DNA from: Flavobacteriales bacterium
GTDB lineage: Bacteria; Bacteroidota; Bacteroidia; Flavobacteriales_F; PHOS-HE28
Length of the DNA: 64,000 bases
Reading direction: 5' to 3'
Assembly: GCA_016788205.1 (NCBI GenBank)
Contig: JAEUTA010000014.1
Location: forward strand, 62,001-126,000
The position numbers were made by a program, and so were the translations under genes. Within the stretch, counting starts at the first letter, position 1. Every line of letters begins with the position of its first letter. Below, one piece after another: positions 45,097 to 53,983 of this stretch. The notes beneath the pieces are model-generated. The model was not told where the DNA came from, ran no database searches, and was given only the letters and a program-made list of their open reading frames with translations.

Positions 45097-46829
45097 GCGG
45101 TACGGGTGGCTTTTCTTCGGCGGAAATACTGGTAGGCCATGCCCACCAGCACGGCGAGGATCACCGGCACCACCGTGTTCACGATCTGCCACCACGGGCG
45201 ATCCTGCACGATGCGGTCCGGATCCAATTGCCGCAGGGTGATCTCGCGGGAGCGGATGCTGATCAGGCTCTTGTCGTTCAGCAGGTGGTTCACGGCGTTC
45301 ACGATGAACTCGCGGTTGCCGTAGATCTTGGCATTGGCGTAGCGGTCGAAGCCCAACGTATAGAACATCCCCTTCACGGGATCCACACGATTTCCGATGA
45401 CATCACCATCGCTCACGACGAGTTGTGCGCTGCGTTTGCCTTTTTCCCGGTAACCAACGGCCGGGTCGGCGGTGAAGTTCGCTGGAAGCCTGTCCAGGAA
45501 GGCGCTCATGAATTCACCTTCAAGCAGCACGGCCATGGGCATGTACGGCGTGCTCTGGCGCTCGAAGGGGGGGGGCATTTCCACCACGTTCAGGCTTACG
45601 CGTACCGGATTGCGCTGTGCCAGCGAGGCGGGGGAACTGGTGAGCAGGATGGTCTTTTTCACTCCATCGGTAGCGATGGTGTCCATGCTACTTGCGAAAC
45701 GCAGGTGCACAGGGTCGATGTTGCTGACGACCGGGTGCTTGCTCTCGGGGATCAAGACCGGTTCCCAATACCAAGGGAAGCGCTCAAGCTTGCGCTGGTT
45801 GCCGTACGGTTGTGTGTACAGTTCGATGGGCGCACAGCTCCGATCGAGCACGAGGTCCTTGTTTATGCGCACGCCGTACGCGAAAAGTTGCTCATCGATG
45901 CCAAGTTCGTACGGCACTGCGATGCTGAACTGGTTCTTCCGCAGGCTGTCCAAGTGCGCGTTCATCGGATCGATGAGCCACAGTACGCGACCGCCGTTCA
46001 TGATGAACTGGTCGATGACGTACTGGTCGCGTTGGGGGAACGCACTGTCCGGTTTTGCGATGATCAGCGCGGCATAATCGTTGGCGCGGTATTTCATCCC
46101 GGCCACGGTACGACTAAGGGCGTCCACTTTCTCGTCTATGCGTACTCGGCTCACATCATAGGTCTCTTCCAACGCACTGGTGATGTCGGCTACTTCCATC
46201 GCTTCCAATTCACCATGCCCTTCCAGGAAAGCGACCTTGGCTTTTTCCTTCTGCGTGACCTGGTTGAACGCGTTGGCCAGTTCGTACTCCGTGTTGTTGA
46301 TGGAACGGTTGACGATGTCCGCGTCCGGCGTGCGCAGCTGGGTCTTCAGTAGTTGCAGGGGCACGGTCTTGTCGCGGTAGGTGACCAACGCGCCAGGGAA
46401 TACGATGCGTTCGCTGAAACTCTCCTTGTCGCGCATGCGGATGCTGCTGTACTGCAGGCCTTCCTTCTGCAACTGGTCGTAGGTCTCCTTACGCGTCTTC
46501 TCGTCCTCGCTCTCGCTCGGGTCGATGAAGGTGTACTGCAACTTCTCCGGCTGCACAACGCGCATCTCATCCAGCAGATCCTTAATGGAGCGCGAGAAGC
46601 GTTGCAGGTCGGCAGGCAGTTCCCCGGCGAGGTAGACCTTCACGTACACCACATCCTCCAACTCGCCGAGCATCTGCTTGGTCGCGGGCGTCAGCGTGAA
46701 GCGTTTCTCATTCGTCAGATCGGCACGCAGGCGAAGGAACGACCCGATGAACAGCACGAGTCCCACGATCGCCAGGCCCATCAAGAGCTCCAGCAGGTCG
46801 GCGGTGCGTGGGCTGCGGGTCTTGCTCAT
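45093..46829 (-). CDS. gldG: GldG: gliding-motility ABC exporter component
   Basis: A 578-residue protein with an N-terminal membrane helix (about 12-33), a large periplasmic GldG/ABC-type uncharacterised domain (about 40-500, LFIGSFLRLRADLTNEKRFTLTP) and a C-terminal helix (about 549-568). With GldF and the ATPase GldA it forms a transporter needed for gliding and T9SS-related motility in Flavobacterium. GldA is not in this window. It overlaps the upstream COX1-like gene and the downstream DUF4340 gene by 4 nt each. Confidence 0.93.
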   Translation of the reverse strand: MSKTRSPRTADLLELLMGLAIVGLVLFIGSFLRLRADLTNEKRFTLTPATKQMLGELEDVVYVKVYLAGELPADLQRFSRSIKDLLDEMRVVQPEKLQYTFIDPSESEDEKTRKETYDQLQKEGLQYSSIRMRDKESFSERIVFPGALVTYRDKTVPLQLLKTQLRTPDADIVNRSINNTEYELANAFNQVTQKEKAKVAFLEGHGELEAMEVADITSALEETYDVSRVRIDEKVDALSRTVAGMKYRANDYAALIIAKPDSAFPQRDQYVIDQFIMNGGRVLWLIDPMNAHLDSLRKNQFSIAVPYELGIDEQLFAYGVRINKDLVLDRSCAPIELYTQPYGNQRKLERFPWYWEPVLIPESKHPVVSNIDPVHLRFASSMDTIATDGVKKTILLTSSPASLAQRNPVRVSLNVVEMPPPFERQSTPYMPMAVLLEGEFMSAFLDRLPANFTADPAVGYREKGKRSAQLVVSDGDVIGNRVDPVKGMFYTLGFDRYANAKIYGNREFIVNAVNHLLNDKSLISIRSREITLRQLDPDRIVQDRPWWQIVNTVVPVILAVLVGMAYQYFRRRKATRTA

Positions 46830-47332
46830 GTCGTCTTCTTTCGGAACGGACTGACAGCTAAGTTGATGACGAAACAGGCTTGTCCTATGAGCGCAAGGGC
46901 CAGTATGAGCGTCATCAGATCGATCACACCATCATCCTCGATCATCGGCATTTCGGAATAGGAGTAGTACCGACGCGGTGCTGCACTGAGCGCAAGGGAC
47001 CGGTACACGAGCGGTGCTGGCAACAACACGGAAGCAGCAGAACCTATGAAATGGGTCCAGCTGAGTACCGCACTTAAACGAAGACGTGTTAGCGCAGTGT
47101 AGCGCGCGTAAAAAAGAGAAAAGAAGAGTGCAACGATCGTCATCGATCCGAAGATCGAAGCATTGGAGGTGACGAAATAGGTGTCATGTATGCCGATGTC
47201 CATCACTGTGTTTCCGACTTGACTCGCTTCATTCGAGAGCAGCATCGGCAGAAGGACGTAGAGCAGAGCGATTATGGCGAGCACCATGAAAAGCCTGGAA
47301 AGCCAGCGGGAGGAGCGTTCAGTGGTTCTCAT
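46826..47332 (-). CDS. COX1-like remnant membrane protein between gldF and gldG
   Basis: A 168-residue protein with about four membrane segments. Residues 44-54 (MDIGIHDTYFV) match the conserved HDTYFV string of cytochrome oxidase subunit I, but the AHFH haem ligands that should follow are replaced by TSNAS. It is far shorter than COX1 and cannot be a working oxidase. The start MRTTERSSRW at 47332 lies 1 nt from the gldF stop. Overlaps gldG by 4 nt. It may be a lineage-specific membrane partner of the Gld exporter. Confidence 0.6.
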   Translation of the reverse strand: MRTTERSSRWLSRLFMVLAIIALLYVLLPMLLSNEASQVGNTVMDIGIHDTYFVTSNASIFGSMTIVALFFSLFYARYTALTRLRLSAVLSWTHFIGSAASVLLPAPLVYRSLALSAAPRRYYSYSEMPMIEDDGVIDLMTLILALALIGQACFVINLAVSPFRKKTT

Positions 47333-47333
47333 C

Positions 47334-48059
47334 CTACCAACGTCGGCTTTGGAGCGCAGTGCGCGTGAGCAAGAGGAACACGGTGATGGTGCCCAGGAAG
47401 TAGAGCACATCGCGCAGGTCCACCACGCCACGGCTCAAGCTGTCGTAGTGGTCCTGGATACCGATGGACTTGATGGCGCCTTCCAACGCACCGAAGGCAT
47501 CGAAGCTGGCGATGAGATCGAAACCCAGGTAGAGGAAGAAGCACAGAAAGACCGCGATCATGAAGGCCACCACCTGGTTCTCGGTGATGGACGAGGAGAA
47601 CACACCGATGGCGCCGAAGCAGCAGGCGAGGAGCAGCAACCCGATGTACGAGCCGATGATGCCTCCGGTATCCAGGTTGCCCTTCGGCATGGCCAGCTCG
47701 TGCAGGCTGAGCCAGTAGATCAGGGTGGGCAGCAACGCGAAGAGGATCAGGATCACGGCGGCGATGTACTTGGCCAGCACCAGTTGCATCTCGGTGAGCG
47801 GCTTGGTGAGCAGCAGTTCGATGGTGCCGGTGCGCCGTTCCTCGCTGAAGCTGCGCATGGTGACGGCCGGTACAAGGAAGAGGAACACCCAGGGAGCGAT
47901 GAAGAAGAGCGGGGCGAGGTCGGCATAGCCCGTGTCCAGGATGTTGTTGGGGAACACCCAGAGGAACAGGCCGGTGAGCAGCAGGAACACCACCACCACC
48001 ACCTGGCCGATCAACGACCCGAGGAACCCCCTTACTTCCTTGAATATGAGGACACGCAT
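47334..48059 (-). CDS. gldF: GldF: gliding-motility ABC permease
   Basis: A 241-residue permease with six membrane segments (about 15, 50, 100, 135, 164 and 216). MRVLIFKEVRGFLGSLIGQ opens the family, and FSEERRTGTIELLLTKPLT is an ABC-2 type feature. Start 48059 fits. A -7-like box TATCTTGG (one mismatch) lies on the minus strand at 48074-48081, 14 nt upstream. First gene of the unit gldF, COX1-like, gldG, DUF4340. Confidence 0.92.
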   Translation of the reverse strand: MRVLIFKEVRGFLGSLIGQVVVVVFLLLTGLFLWVFPNNILDTGYADLAPLFFIAPWVFLFLVPAVTMRSFSEERRTGTIELLLTKPLTEMQLVLAKYIAAVILILFALLPTLIYWLSLHELAMPKGNLDTGGIIGSYIGLLLLACCFGAIGVFSSSITENQVVAFMIAVFLCFFLYLGFDLIASFDAFGALEGAIKSIGIQDHYDSLSRGVVDLRDVLYFLGTITVFLLLTRTALQSRRW

Positions 48060-48130
48060 CGTGAAAGCGGGCGCCAAGATAGCGGTGCCGGATAGGAGCG
48101 GACTTACCGTTGCTTGATCGCTGCGGCCGA

Positions 48131-48154
48131 GTTGTCAGTTCGTGGTTGTCAGTT
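48131..48154. repeat. Short tandem-like direct repeat
   Basis: GTTGTCAGTT occurs at 48131-48140 and again at 48145-48154, 14 nt apart, between the TPR gene and gldF. A related inverse string (TGACAACTCC) is present before the symporter near 52421. It may be a small intergenic repeat family, or chance. Confidence 0.4.
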
Positions 48155-48216
48155 GTGCGCTAGGCCACCTTGCGCATGGGCGGACCGTGAACCACAAGGA
48201 ACAATGTCCGGAACAA

Positions 48217-49092
48217 CTAGAATTCGATCACCGACTTACGGCGGCCGCGTACGGGCTTCTTCGGGATCTTCTCCTCGTCCGTATTGCAATAGTTGCGCAC
48301 GATGAACTTGGAGTCACCCTCGCCAAGGTCTGCCGCTTCACGCCAGCTTTCACACGCCTTCTCCTTGTTCTTCAGCGCGTAGTACGAATCCGCACGGTAG
48401 TAGAGCGCCTCTTTCAGCGCCTCGTCCTTCGCGTCGATGACTTTCGTGAACGTGGCGATGGCAGCTTCGTACTGCTTGGTCTCGAAGTGGAGCACGCCCA
48501 AGCTCATGAGACCATCGGCCAGTCCGGGCTTCAGGTTCAGGGCTCCCTCGATATCCGCGATGCCTTCGGCTTCTTTGAAGAGTTCACCTTTCACAACACC
48601 CCGCAGGAACAGCGCATCGGCATTGTCCGGCCGCAGTTCCAAGGAGCGCTCCAGATCACGAAGGGCGCCATCGTTATTACGGCCGATGTAGTTGGCGCAC
48701 GCGCGGTTGTACCAGGCATCGGGGTCGGTATCGTCCAGGTCTATGGCCTTTTCAATGTCCCGCATGGCTTCCTTCACGCGGTTCTCGGTGATGTGGACCG
48801 CCGAGCGGCTCACGTACAGGCGTGGGTTCTCAGGTTCCACCTTTTCCGCCTTCACATAATCCATCATCGCGCCGTGCAGGTCCTGCTGGCGCTGCTTGAT
48901 GTCGCCGCGCAGCTTGAACCCACCGGGAATTCCAGGTTCCAAGGTGATGGCACTATCAGCGTAGGCCAGCGCTTGCGTCAAGTCGTTGGCTTTGTACGCG
49001 GCTTGGGCGTTCTTCAAGTGGTCATCAGCATCCGGCTGGGCCAGCAGGGAAAGGGGCAGCAGCGCGAGGCCAGAGAGGAGGGAGCGATACAT
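48217..49092 (-). CDS. Exported TPR protein
   Basis: A 291-residue protein with a signal peptide (MYRSLLSGLALLPLSLLAQ) and about seven consecutive TPR units (about 24-265), each a helix pair with a pattern like AWYNRACANYIGRNNDGAL. A short basic tail KKPVRGRRKSVIEF ends it. TPR scaffolds bind partner proteins at the envelope. No fixed partner can be named. Confidence 0.85.
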   Translation of the reverse strand: MYRSLLSGLALLPLSLLAQPDADDHLKNAQAAYKANDLTQALAYADSAITLEPGIPGGFKLRGDIKQRQQDLHGAMMDYVKAEKVEPENPRLYVSRSAVHITENRVKEAMRDIEKAIDLDDTDPDAWYNRACANYIGRNNDGALRDLERSLELRPDNADALFLRGVVKGELFKEAEGIADIEGALNLKPGLADGLMSLGVLHFETKQYEAAIATFTKVIDAKDEALKEALYYRADSYYALKNKEKACESWREAADLGEGDSKFIVRNYCNTDEEKIPKKPVRGRRKSVIEF

Positions 49093-49225
49093 GGCCCCGA
49101 AGATCGGACAAAGACCGGACCAACGGTGGGAAATGAAGCAATGGGGAAATGGGACACTGGAGCAAAGGCAATAATGAGCAGGTCTGCCCTTTGCTCCATT
49201 GACCAATTGCTTCATTTCAGCATTG

Positions 49226-49522
49226 CTAGGGCAGATGATGCTCCCGCTCCACGCTCCACGCCTCAGCCGGAGCAGCGCAAAGGCCTTTCACAACGGGCCA
49301 AACCGAAGCGAAGACATCGGATACCCGGTAGGCCTCCAGGTCGCTCGGCCCATCCCAATGGCTGTAGGTGAAGAAGATGCGCGGGTCGTTCACGTCGTGC
49401 AGCAGTTCGAGGTGGCGGCACCCCGGAAAGGAGCGGATGCGCGGCTCCCATCCCACGAACAATTCCTGGAACCGGGCCACCTCCTCAGCTCGGAAGGTCA
49501 TTTTCACGATGCGAACGATCAT
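49226..49522 (-). CDS. Antibiotic biosynthesis monooxygenase (ABM) domain protein
   Basis: A 98-residue protein with the ABM dimeric alpha-beta barrel fold: VRIVKMTFRAEEVARFQELF, FPGCRHLELLHDVNDPRIFFTYSHW and WSVEREHHLP. Members are small oxygenases or stress-related (LsrG/YgiN-like) enzymes, usually cofactor-free. Substrate unknown. Convergent or downstream genes show no link. Confidence 0.82.
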   Translation of the reverse strand: MIVRIVKMTFRAEEVARFQELFVGWEPRIRSFPGCRHLELLHDVNDPRIFFTYSHWDGPSDLEAYRVSDVFASVWPVVKGLCAAPAEAWSVEREHHLP

Positions 49523-49572
49523 GGTACAAGTTTCAAGGGCCGCAAAGGTTCACCACCAGCGGAGTGGGGCGA

Positions 49573-50379
49573 TCATCTCCATTCTCCGAAGTCCACCCGC
49601 ACCGCATCGTCCTGACGCACGCCGAAAAGCCGTGAGGCACCGCCGCCGGAGCCCTCAACGCCCTTGTTCACCGCGATCTCCAGCAACCCTGTGGCGTTGA
49701 AGAAGGCGAGCCGTTCGCCGTTGGGCACATCGCCATACGTGGCGTGCAGTTTGGTGATGTCGTCGTCGCGGTGCCCGAATCCGATGCGGAAGGTGCGTCC
49801 TTTCCCGATCTCGTCGAACAACTGCTTGCGCACGTTGGTGACCACGTTCCCGTAACTGTCCACGTAGACCACCTTGCCACGTATGCTCGTAGGGTCCACG
49901 GCAGGTTGAAAGCCGATCTGTTCCCTGATCGAGACCACCTTCCGGCCGATCACATCCATGGTGCCGCCGCGGGCGATGTGACAAGCAGCCTTCACGAACA
50001 CGCTGCGGGTGGGGAAGGCCACATGGTCATGATCCAGTTTCATGGTGATCTCGAAGGCTTCGTGCGGCGGCCCATCGAAGAGGAGGCTGAAGATGCCGTT
50101 GTCGGCACCGACGAAAAAGTGGCCATCGTGGCGTACCACCAGGTGCGGTGTTTGTCCATCGGCCTCCGGGTTTACCCCGATGATATGGATGGTTCCGCGC
50201 GGGAATTCCGGATAAGCCTGGCGAAGTACGAAGGCGGCCTGCCCGTTGTCGAACGGCTTGATCGAGTGGCTCACATCCACGATGCGCGCTTCGGGGAACT
50301 GCGTCCATATGGCACCCTTCACCGTGGCCACATAGTGGTCCTTCAGGCCCATGTCGGTGGTGAGGGTGATGATGGACAT
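49573..50379 (-). CDS. SAM hydroxide adenosyltransferase-like protein (DUF62)
   Basis: A 268-residue protein of the DUF62 family, which includes fluorinase and chlorinase relatives and hydrolyses SAM to adenosine and methionine in most bacteria. Family features are TLTTDMGLKDHYVATVKG (about 5-22), VSHSIKPFDNGQAAFVL and the C-terminal RLFGVRQDDAVRVDFG. The long fluorinase-specific loop cannot be judged here. Divergent from phoH over 100 nt. Confidence 0.92.
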   Translation of the reverse strand: MSIITLTTDMGLKDHYVATVKGAIWTQFPEARIVDVSHSIKPFDNGQAAFVLRQAYPEFPRGTIHIIGVNPEADGQTPHLVVRHDGHFFVGADNGIFSLLFDGPPHEAFEITMKLDHDHVAFPTRSVFVKAACHIARGGTMDVIGRKVVSIREQIGFQPAVDPTSIRGKVVYVDSYGNVVTNVRKQLFDEIGKGRTFRIGFGHRDDDITKLHATYGDVPNGERLAFFNATGLLEIAVNKGVEGSGGGASRLFGVRQDDAVRVDFGEWR

Positions 50380-50406
50380 GACAGCGCGGAACGTGCGGGC
50401 AAGGAC

Positions 50407-50414
50407 TACCTTCG
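50407..50414 (+). promoter_or_regulatory. TACCTTCG -7-like box before phoH
   Basis: TACCTTCG, one base from TAnnTTTG, lies 65 nt upstream of the phoH start and would give a leader of about 60 nt. A second candidate, TTACTTTG, overlaps the start codon and cannot be the phoH promoter. Confidence 0.4.
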
Positions 50415-50479
50415 GCGCTCAAAACTATCCCGGGCCGCAAGCGGCCTTTGGTTGAAGAAATCAACAATCGAAAGTTACT

Positions 50480-51445
50480 TTGATCGAGAAGCTGATCATA
50501 ATCAGTGGCGTTGACCCCGTGGAGGTCCTGGGCGCCAACGATGCCAACCTGCGGATCATCCGCACGTTCTTCCCAAAGCTCAGCATCATCGCCAGGGGTG
50601 ATACCCTGAAGGTGAGCGGCACCGACCACGAGATCGACCAGTTCGAGCAGCGCTTCGGCGAGCTGATGGCCTACGCCACCCGCTACAACGAGCTGCCGCG
50701 CAAGGTGTTGGACGATATCATGAGCACACACACCACCGCAGGCGAACGCGAGAACCCGGACGAGGCCGACGTGCTCGTCTACGGCAACGCTGGCTTGCGC
50801 GTGAAAGCCCGTACGCGGAACCAGGAGAAGCTGGTGGAAGCGGTGGAGGCGAGCGACATGGTATTCGCCATCGGCCCGGCCGGTACCGGGAAGACGTACA
50901 CGGCAGTGGCCCTCGCGGTGAAGGCGTTGAAGGAACGCAAAGTGCGCCGCATCGTGCTCACGCGTCCGGCCGTAGAGGCAGGGGAGAACCTCGGTTTCCT
51001 GCCCGGCGACCTGCGTGAGAAACTGGACCCCTACCTGCAGCCGCTCTACGATGCGCTGCGCGAGATGATCCCGGCCACCAAGCTCGCTGATCACTTGGAT
51101 GAGGGTGTGATACAGATCGCGCCGCTGGCCTTCATGCGCGGTCGTACGCTCGATCACGCCTTCGTGATCCTGGACGAAGCGCAGAACGCCACGATGACGC
51201 AGATGAAGATGTTCCTCACCCGCATGGGGCGGAACGCCAAGTTCGTCATCACCGGCGACGCCACGCAGGTGGATCTGCCCGATCGCCAGCCCAGCGGCCT
51301 GCTGCCCGTGGTGAACATGTTGCGCAACGTGGAAGGGGTTACCGTGGTGGAACTGGACGAGAAGGATGTGATCCGCCACGAACTGGTAACGAAAGTGCTG
51401 AAGGCTTTCCGCGAATTGGAGGAGAACAACGGAACGAAGAAATGA
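50480..51445 (+). CDS. phoH: PhoH-like ATPase
   Basis: A 321-residue PhoH-like P-loop protein. Walker A is GPAGTGKTY (132-140), Walker B VILDEAQNATMTQ, and the N-terminal KH-like domain (IEKLIIISGVDPVEVLGANDANL) is complete. These ATPases act in RNA metabolism. The start is TTG at 50480, because the family N-terminus begins right there and the frame upstream has no ATG or GTG. purC follows with a 4-nt overlap. Confidence 0.93.
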   Translation: MIEKLIIISGVDPVEVLGANDANLRIIRTFFPKLSIIARGDTLKVSGTDHEIDQFEQRFGELMAYATRYNELPRKVLDDIMSTHTTAGERENPDEADVLVYGNAGLRVKARTRNQEKLVEAVEASDMVFAIGPAGTGKTYTAVALAVKALKERKVRRIVLTRPAVEAGENLGFLPGDLREKLDPYLQPLYDALREMIPATKLADHLDEGVIQIAPLAFMRGRTLDHAFVILDEAQNATMTQMKMFLTRMGRNAKFVITGDATQVDLPDRQPSGLLPVVNMLRNVEGVTVVELDEKDVIRHELVTKVLKAFRELEENNGTKK

Positions 51446-52398
51446 ACGCTGTGATGGATGGCACGCTGATGCGCTCGGACCTGAAGTTGCCGGGTGTGGA
51501 GAAGATCTACCGGGGCAAGGTGCGAGACGTGTACCACCTGGCCGATGGCCGCACGATCCTCGTGGCCAGCGACCGCATCAGCGCGTTCGACGTGGTGCTA
51601 CCGCGCGGCATTCCGCAGAAAGGGCAGGTGCTCACGCAACTGAGCTGGCACATGCTGCAGGCCACGGCGCACATTGCACCCAACTGGGCCATCGCTTCAC
51701 CTGACCCCAACGTGGTGATCGGTCACACGGCCAAGACCGTTCCCGTGGAGATGGTGGTGCGCGGCTACCTCGCAGGTCACGCGTGGCGGCAATACAAAGC
51801 GGGGCACCGTGTGTTGTGCGGTGCGGCCATGCCCGAAGGCTTGAAGGAGAATGATCGTTTCCCGCAGCCGCTGATCACACCGAGCACGAAAGCCGAAGAA
51901 GGCCACGACGAAGACATCACACCGGACGAGATCCTGTCGCGCGGTGTTTGCACCAAGGAAGAATGGGAGACCATGTGCCGGTATGCCCTGGCGCTCTTCG
52001 CCGAAGGCACTCGACTGGCTGGGAAACAAGGGTTGATCCTAGTGGATACCAAGTATGAGTTCGGTCGAACGAAAGAGGGGAAGATCCTATTGATCGACGA
52101 GATACACACGCCGGACAGCTCACGCTATTTCTACGCTGAAGGCTATCAAGAGCGTCAGGCCCGCAACGAACCGCAGAAGCAGCTGAGCAAGGAGTTCGTG
52201 CGCGAATGGCTCATCGCCAAAGACTTCATGGGCAAGGAAGGGCAGCGGGTTCCCGAAATGGATGATGCCTTCGTCCGCAGTGTAACTGAGCGCTACACCG
52301 AGCTATACGAACGGATCACAGGACAAAAGCTAGTACCGGCACCGACGGAGGACATGAACGCACGGGTGCAACGGGCACTGGAGCAGTACTTGTCGTAA
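51442..52398 (+). CDS. purC: SAICAR synthase
   Basis: A 318-residue PurC, which ligates aspartate to CAIR in purine synthesis. The conserved strings KIYRGKVRDVYHL (about 21), ASDRISAFDVVLP (about 42), VRGYLAGHAWRQY and LVDTKYEFG are present. The length is like the eukaryote-type class rather than the shorter bacterial one. It is coupled to phoH by overlap. Confidence 0.95.
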   Translation: MNAVMDGTLMRSDLKLPGVEKIYRGKVRDVYHLADGRTILVASDRISAFDVVLPRGIPQKGQVLTQLSWHMLQATAHIAPNWAIASPDPNVVIGHTAKTVPVEMVVRGYLAGHAWRQYKAGHRVLCGAAMPEGLKENDRFPQPLITPSTKAEEGHDEDITPDEILSRGVCTKEEWETMCRYALALFAEGTRLAGKQGLILVDTKYEFGRTKEGKILLIDEIHTPDSSRYFYAEGYQERQARNEPQKQLSKEFVREWLIAKDFMGKEGQRVPEMDDAFVRSVTERYTELYERITGQKLVPAPTEDMNARVQRALEQYLS

Positions 52399-52477
52399 GC
52401 TTACGCTCACAGTCGGCGGCTGACAACTCCAAGCATCGCTACGGAGAGAGGCGGACAAGGAGCATTTCCTTCGCTCC

Positions 52478-53923
52478 ATGAGCCCAACGCTCCTCCTCTC
52501 CATCGTCTTCGGCTACTTCCTGCTGCTGCTGGGCATTGCGTGGTACACCAGCCGCGGTGCTGGTGAGCACGCCTTCTACAGCGGCGAGCGCAAGAGCCTG
52601 TGGTGGGTGGTGGCCTTCGGGATGATCGGCACGTCGCTCAGCGGGGTCACGTTCATCAGCGTACCCGGTCAGGTGGCGGCGAAGGGGTGGACGTATTTCC
52701 AACTCGTCTTTGGGTTCGCGATCGGCTATTGGATCGTCGCCGGGATCCTGCTGCCGCTCTACTACCGCATGGGGCTCACGAGCATCTACGGCTACCTGCG
52801 CGAACGTTTCGGCATGGTCAGCTATCGTACGGGTGCATCGTTCTTCATCTTGTCACGACTGGCGGGTGCCACCATCCGGATCTTCGTGGTGCTCAACGTG
52901 ATCCAGCTGTTCGTGCTGGATGCCATGGGTGTACCGTTCGAGCTCACCGCCTGTTTGGTGATGCTGATGATCGTGCTCTACACGCTGAAAGGCGGCGTGA
53001 AGACCATCGTGTGGACGGACACCTTGCAGACGCTCTTCATGCTGGGCGCGCTCATCGGTACCATCATCTATATCACGAACCATGTTGAGATGAGCGACTG
53101 GCGCCCGTTACTCGCCGAGAGCGGGATGACGCGCATCCTCGATCTGGATTGGCGCAGCGACGGGTTCCTGTTGAAGCAGATCCTCGCGGGCATGTTCATC
53201 ACCATCGCGATGACCGGTCTTGATCAGGAGATGATGCAGAAGAACCTGAGCGTGGCCACGGTGGGCGGCGCGAAGAAGAACATGCGTGTCTTCAGCGTGA
53301 TCCTGCTGGGCGCGAACCTGTTGTTCCTGTTGCTGGGTGCGCTTTTGTACATCTACTCCGGAAAACTGGGGATCACCTTGCCCGAGCGTCCGGACGATGT
53401 CTTCCCCACATTGGCATTACAGCAGTTCCCGGTGTGGCTGGGACTGTTCTTCATCATCGGCCTCATCAGCGCGCTCTTCCCCAGCGCTGATGGTGCGTTG
53501 ACAGCGCTCACCGCCAGTACTTGCATCGACCTTATAGGCATACGTGACCGTGGTTGGGATGAAGCGAAGCAGAAACAGGTGCGCCAACGGGTTCACTTGG
53601 GCATGGCGGCCTTGTTCATGGCTTTCATCCTGTACTTCCATTGGCTGGCCACGCCGAGCGTGATCAAGACCTTGTTCGATATCGCGGGCTTCACCTACGG
53701 GCCGCTGCTCGGGCTCTTCGCCTACGGCCTCTTCTTCAAAGGCAAGCCCGAAGAGCGGTGGGTGCCGGTGGTGTGCATCGCCGCACCGATCATCACCTAC
53801 ATCCTGCGCCAGAATTCGGAGCAACTGCTCTTCGGTTACAAGATGGGTTTCGAAGTGCTGCTGGTCGTGGCCGGGCTGACCATGCTCGGATTGCGGCTCA
53901 TCGGCAAGCGGCAGGCAGCATAA
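52478..53923 (+). CDS. Sodium:solute symporter (SSS family)
   Basis: A 481-residue transporter with about 13 membrane segments. GMIGTSLSGVTFISVPG (about 47) and the TM5-TM6 region SRLAGATIRIFVVLNVIQ are typical of the sodium:solute symporter family. A conserved ISALFPSADGALTALTAS (about 330) may hold the sodium site. Substrate unknown (often proline, sugars or carboxylates). A -7-like TTCCTTCG lies only 4 nt before the ATG. Confidence 0.9.
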   Translation: MSPTLLLSIVFGYFLLLLGIAWYTSRGAGEHAFYSGERKSLWWVVAFGMIGTSLSGVTFISVPGQVAAKGWTYFQLVFGFAIGYWIVAGILLPLYYRMGLTSIYGYLRERFGMVSYRTGASFFILSRLAGATIRIFVVLNVIQLFVLDAMGVPFELTACLVMLMIVLYTLKGGVKTIVWTDTLQTLFMLGALIGTIIYITNHVEMSDWRPLLAESGMTRILDLDWRSDGFLLKQILAGMFITIAMTGLDQEMMQKNLSVATVGGAKKNMRVFSVILLGANLLFLLLGALLYIYSGKLGITLPERPDDVFPTLALQQFPVWLGLFFIIGLISALFPSADGALTALTASTCIDLIGIRDRGWDEAKQKQVRQRVHLGMAALFMAFILYFHWLATPSVIKTLFDIAGFTYGPLLGLFAYGLFFKGKPEERWVPVVCIAAPIITYILRQNSEQLLFGYKMGFEVLLVVAGLTMLGLRLIGKRQAA

Positions 53924-53983
53924 CGCTCCATCCCTGCGTCATAGATTTCGGAGCGGTACTCACATGTACTGCGTCCGCTTACA

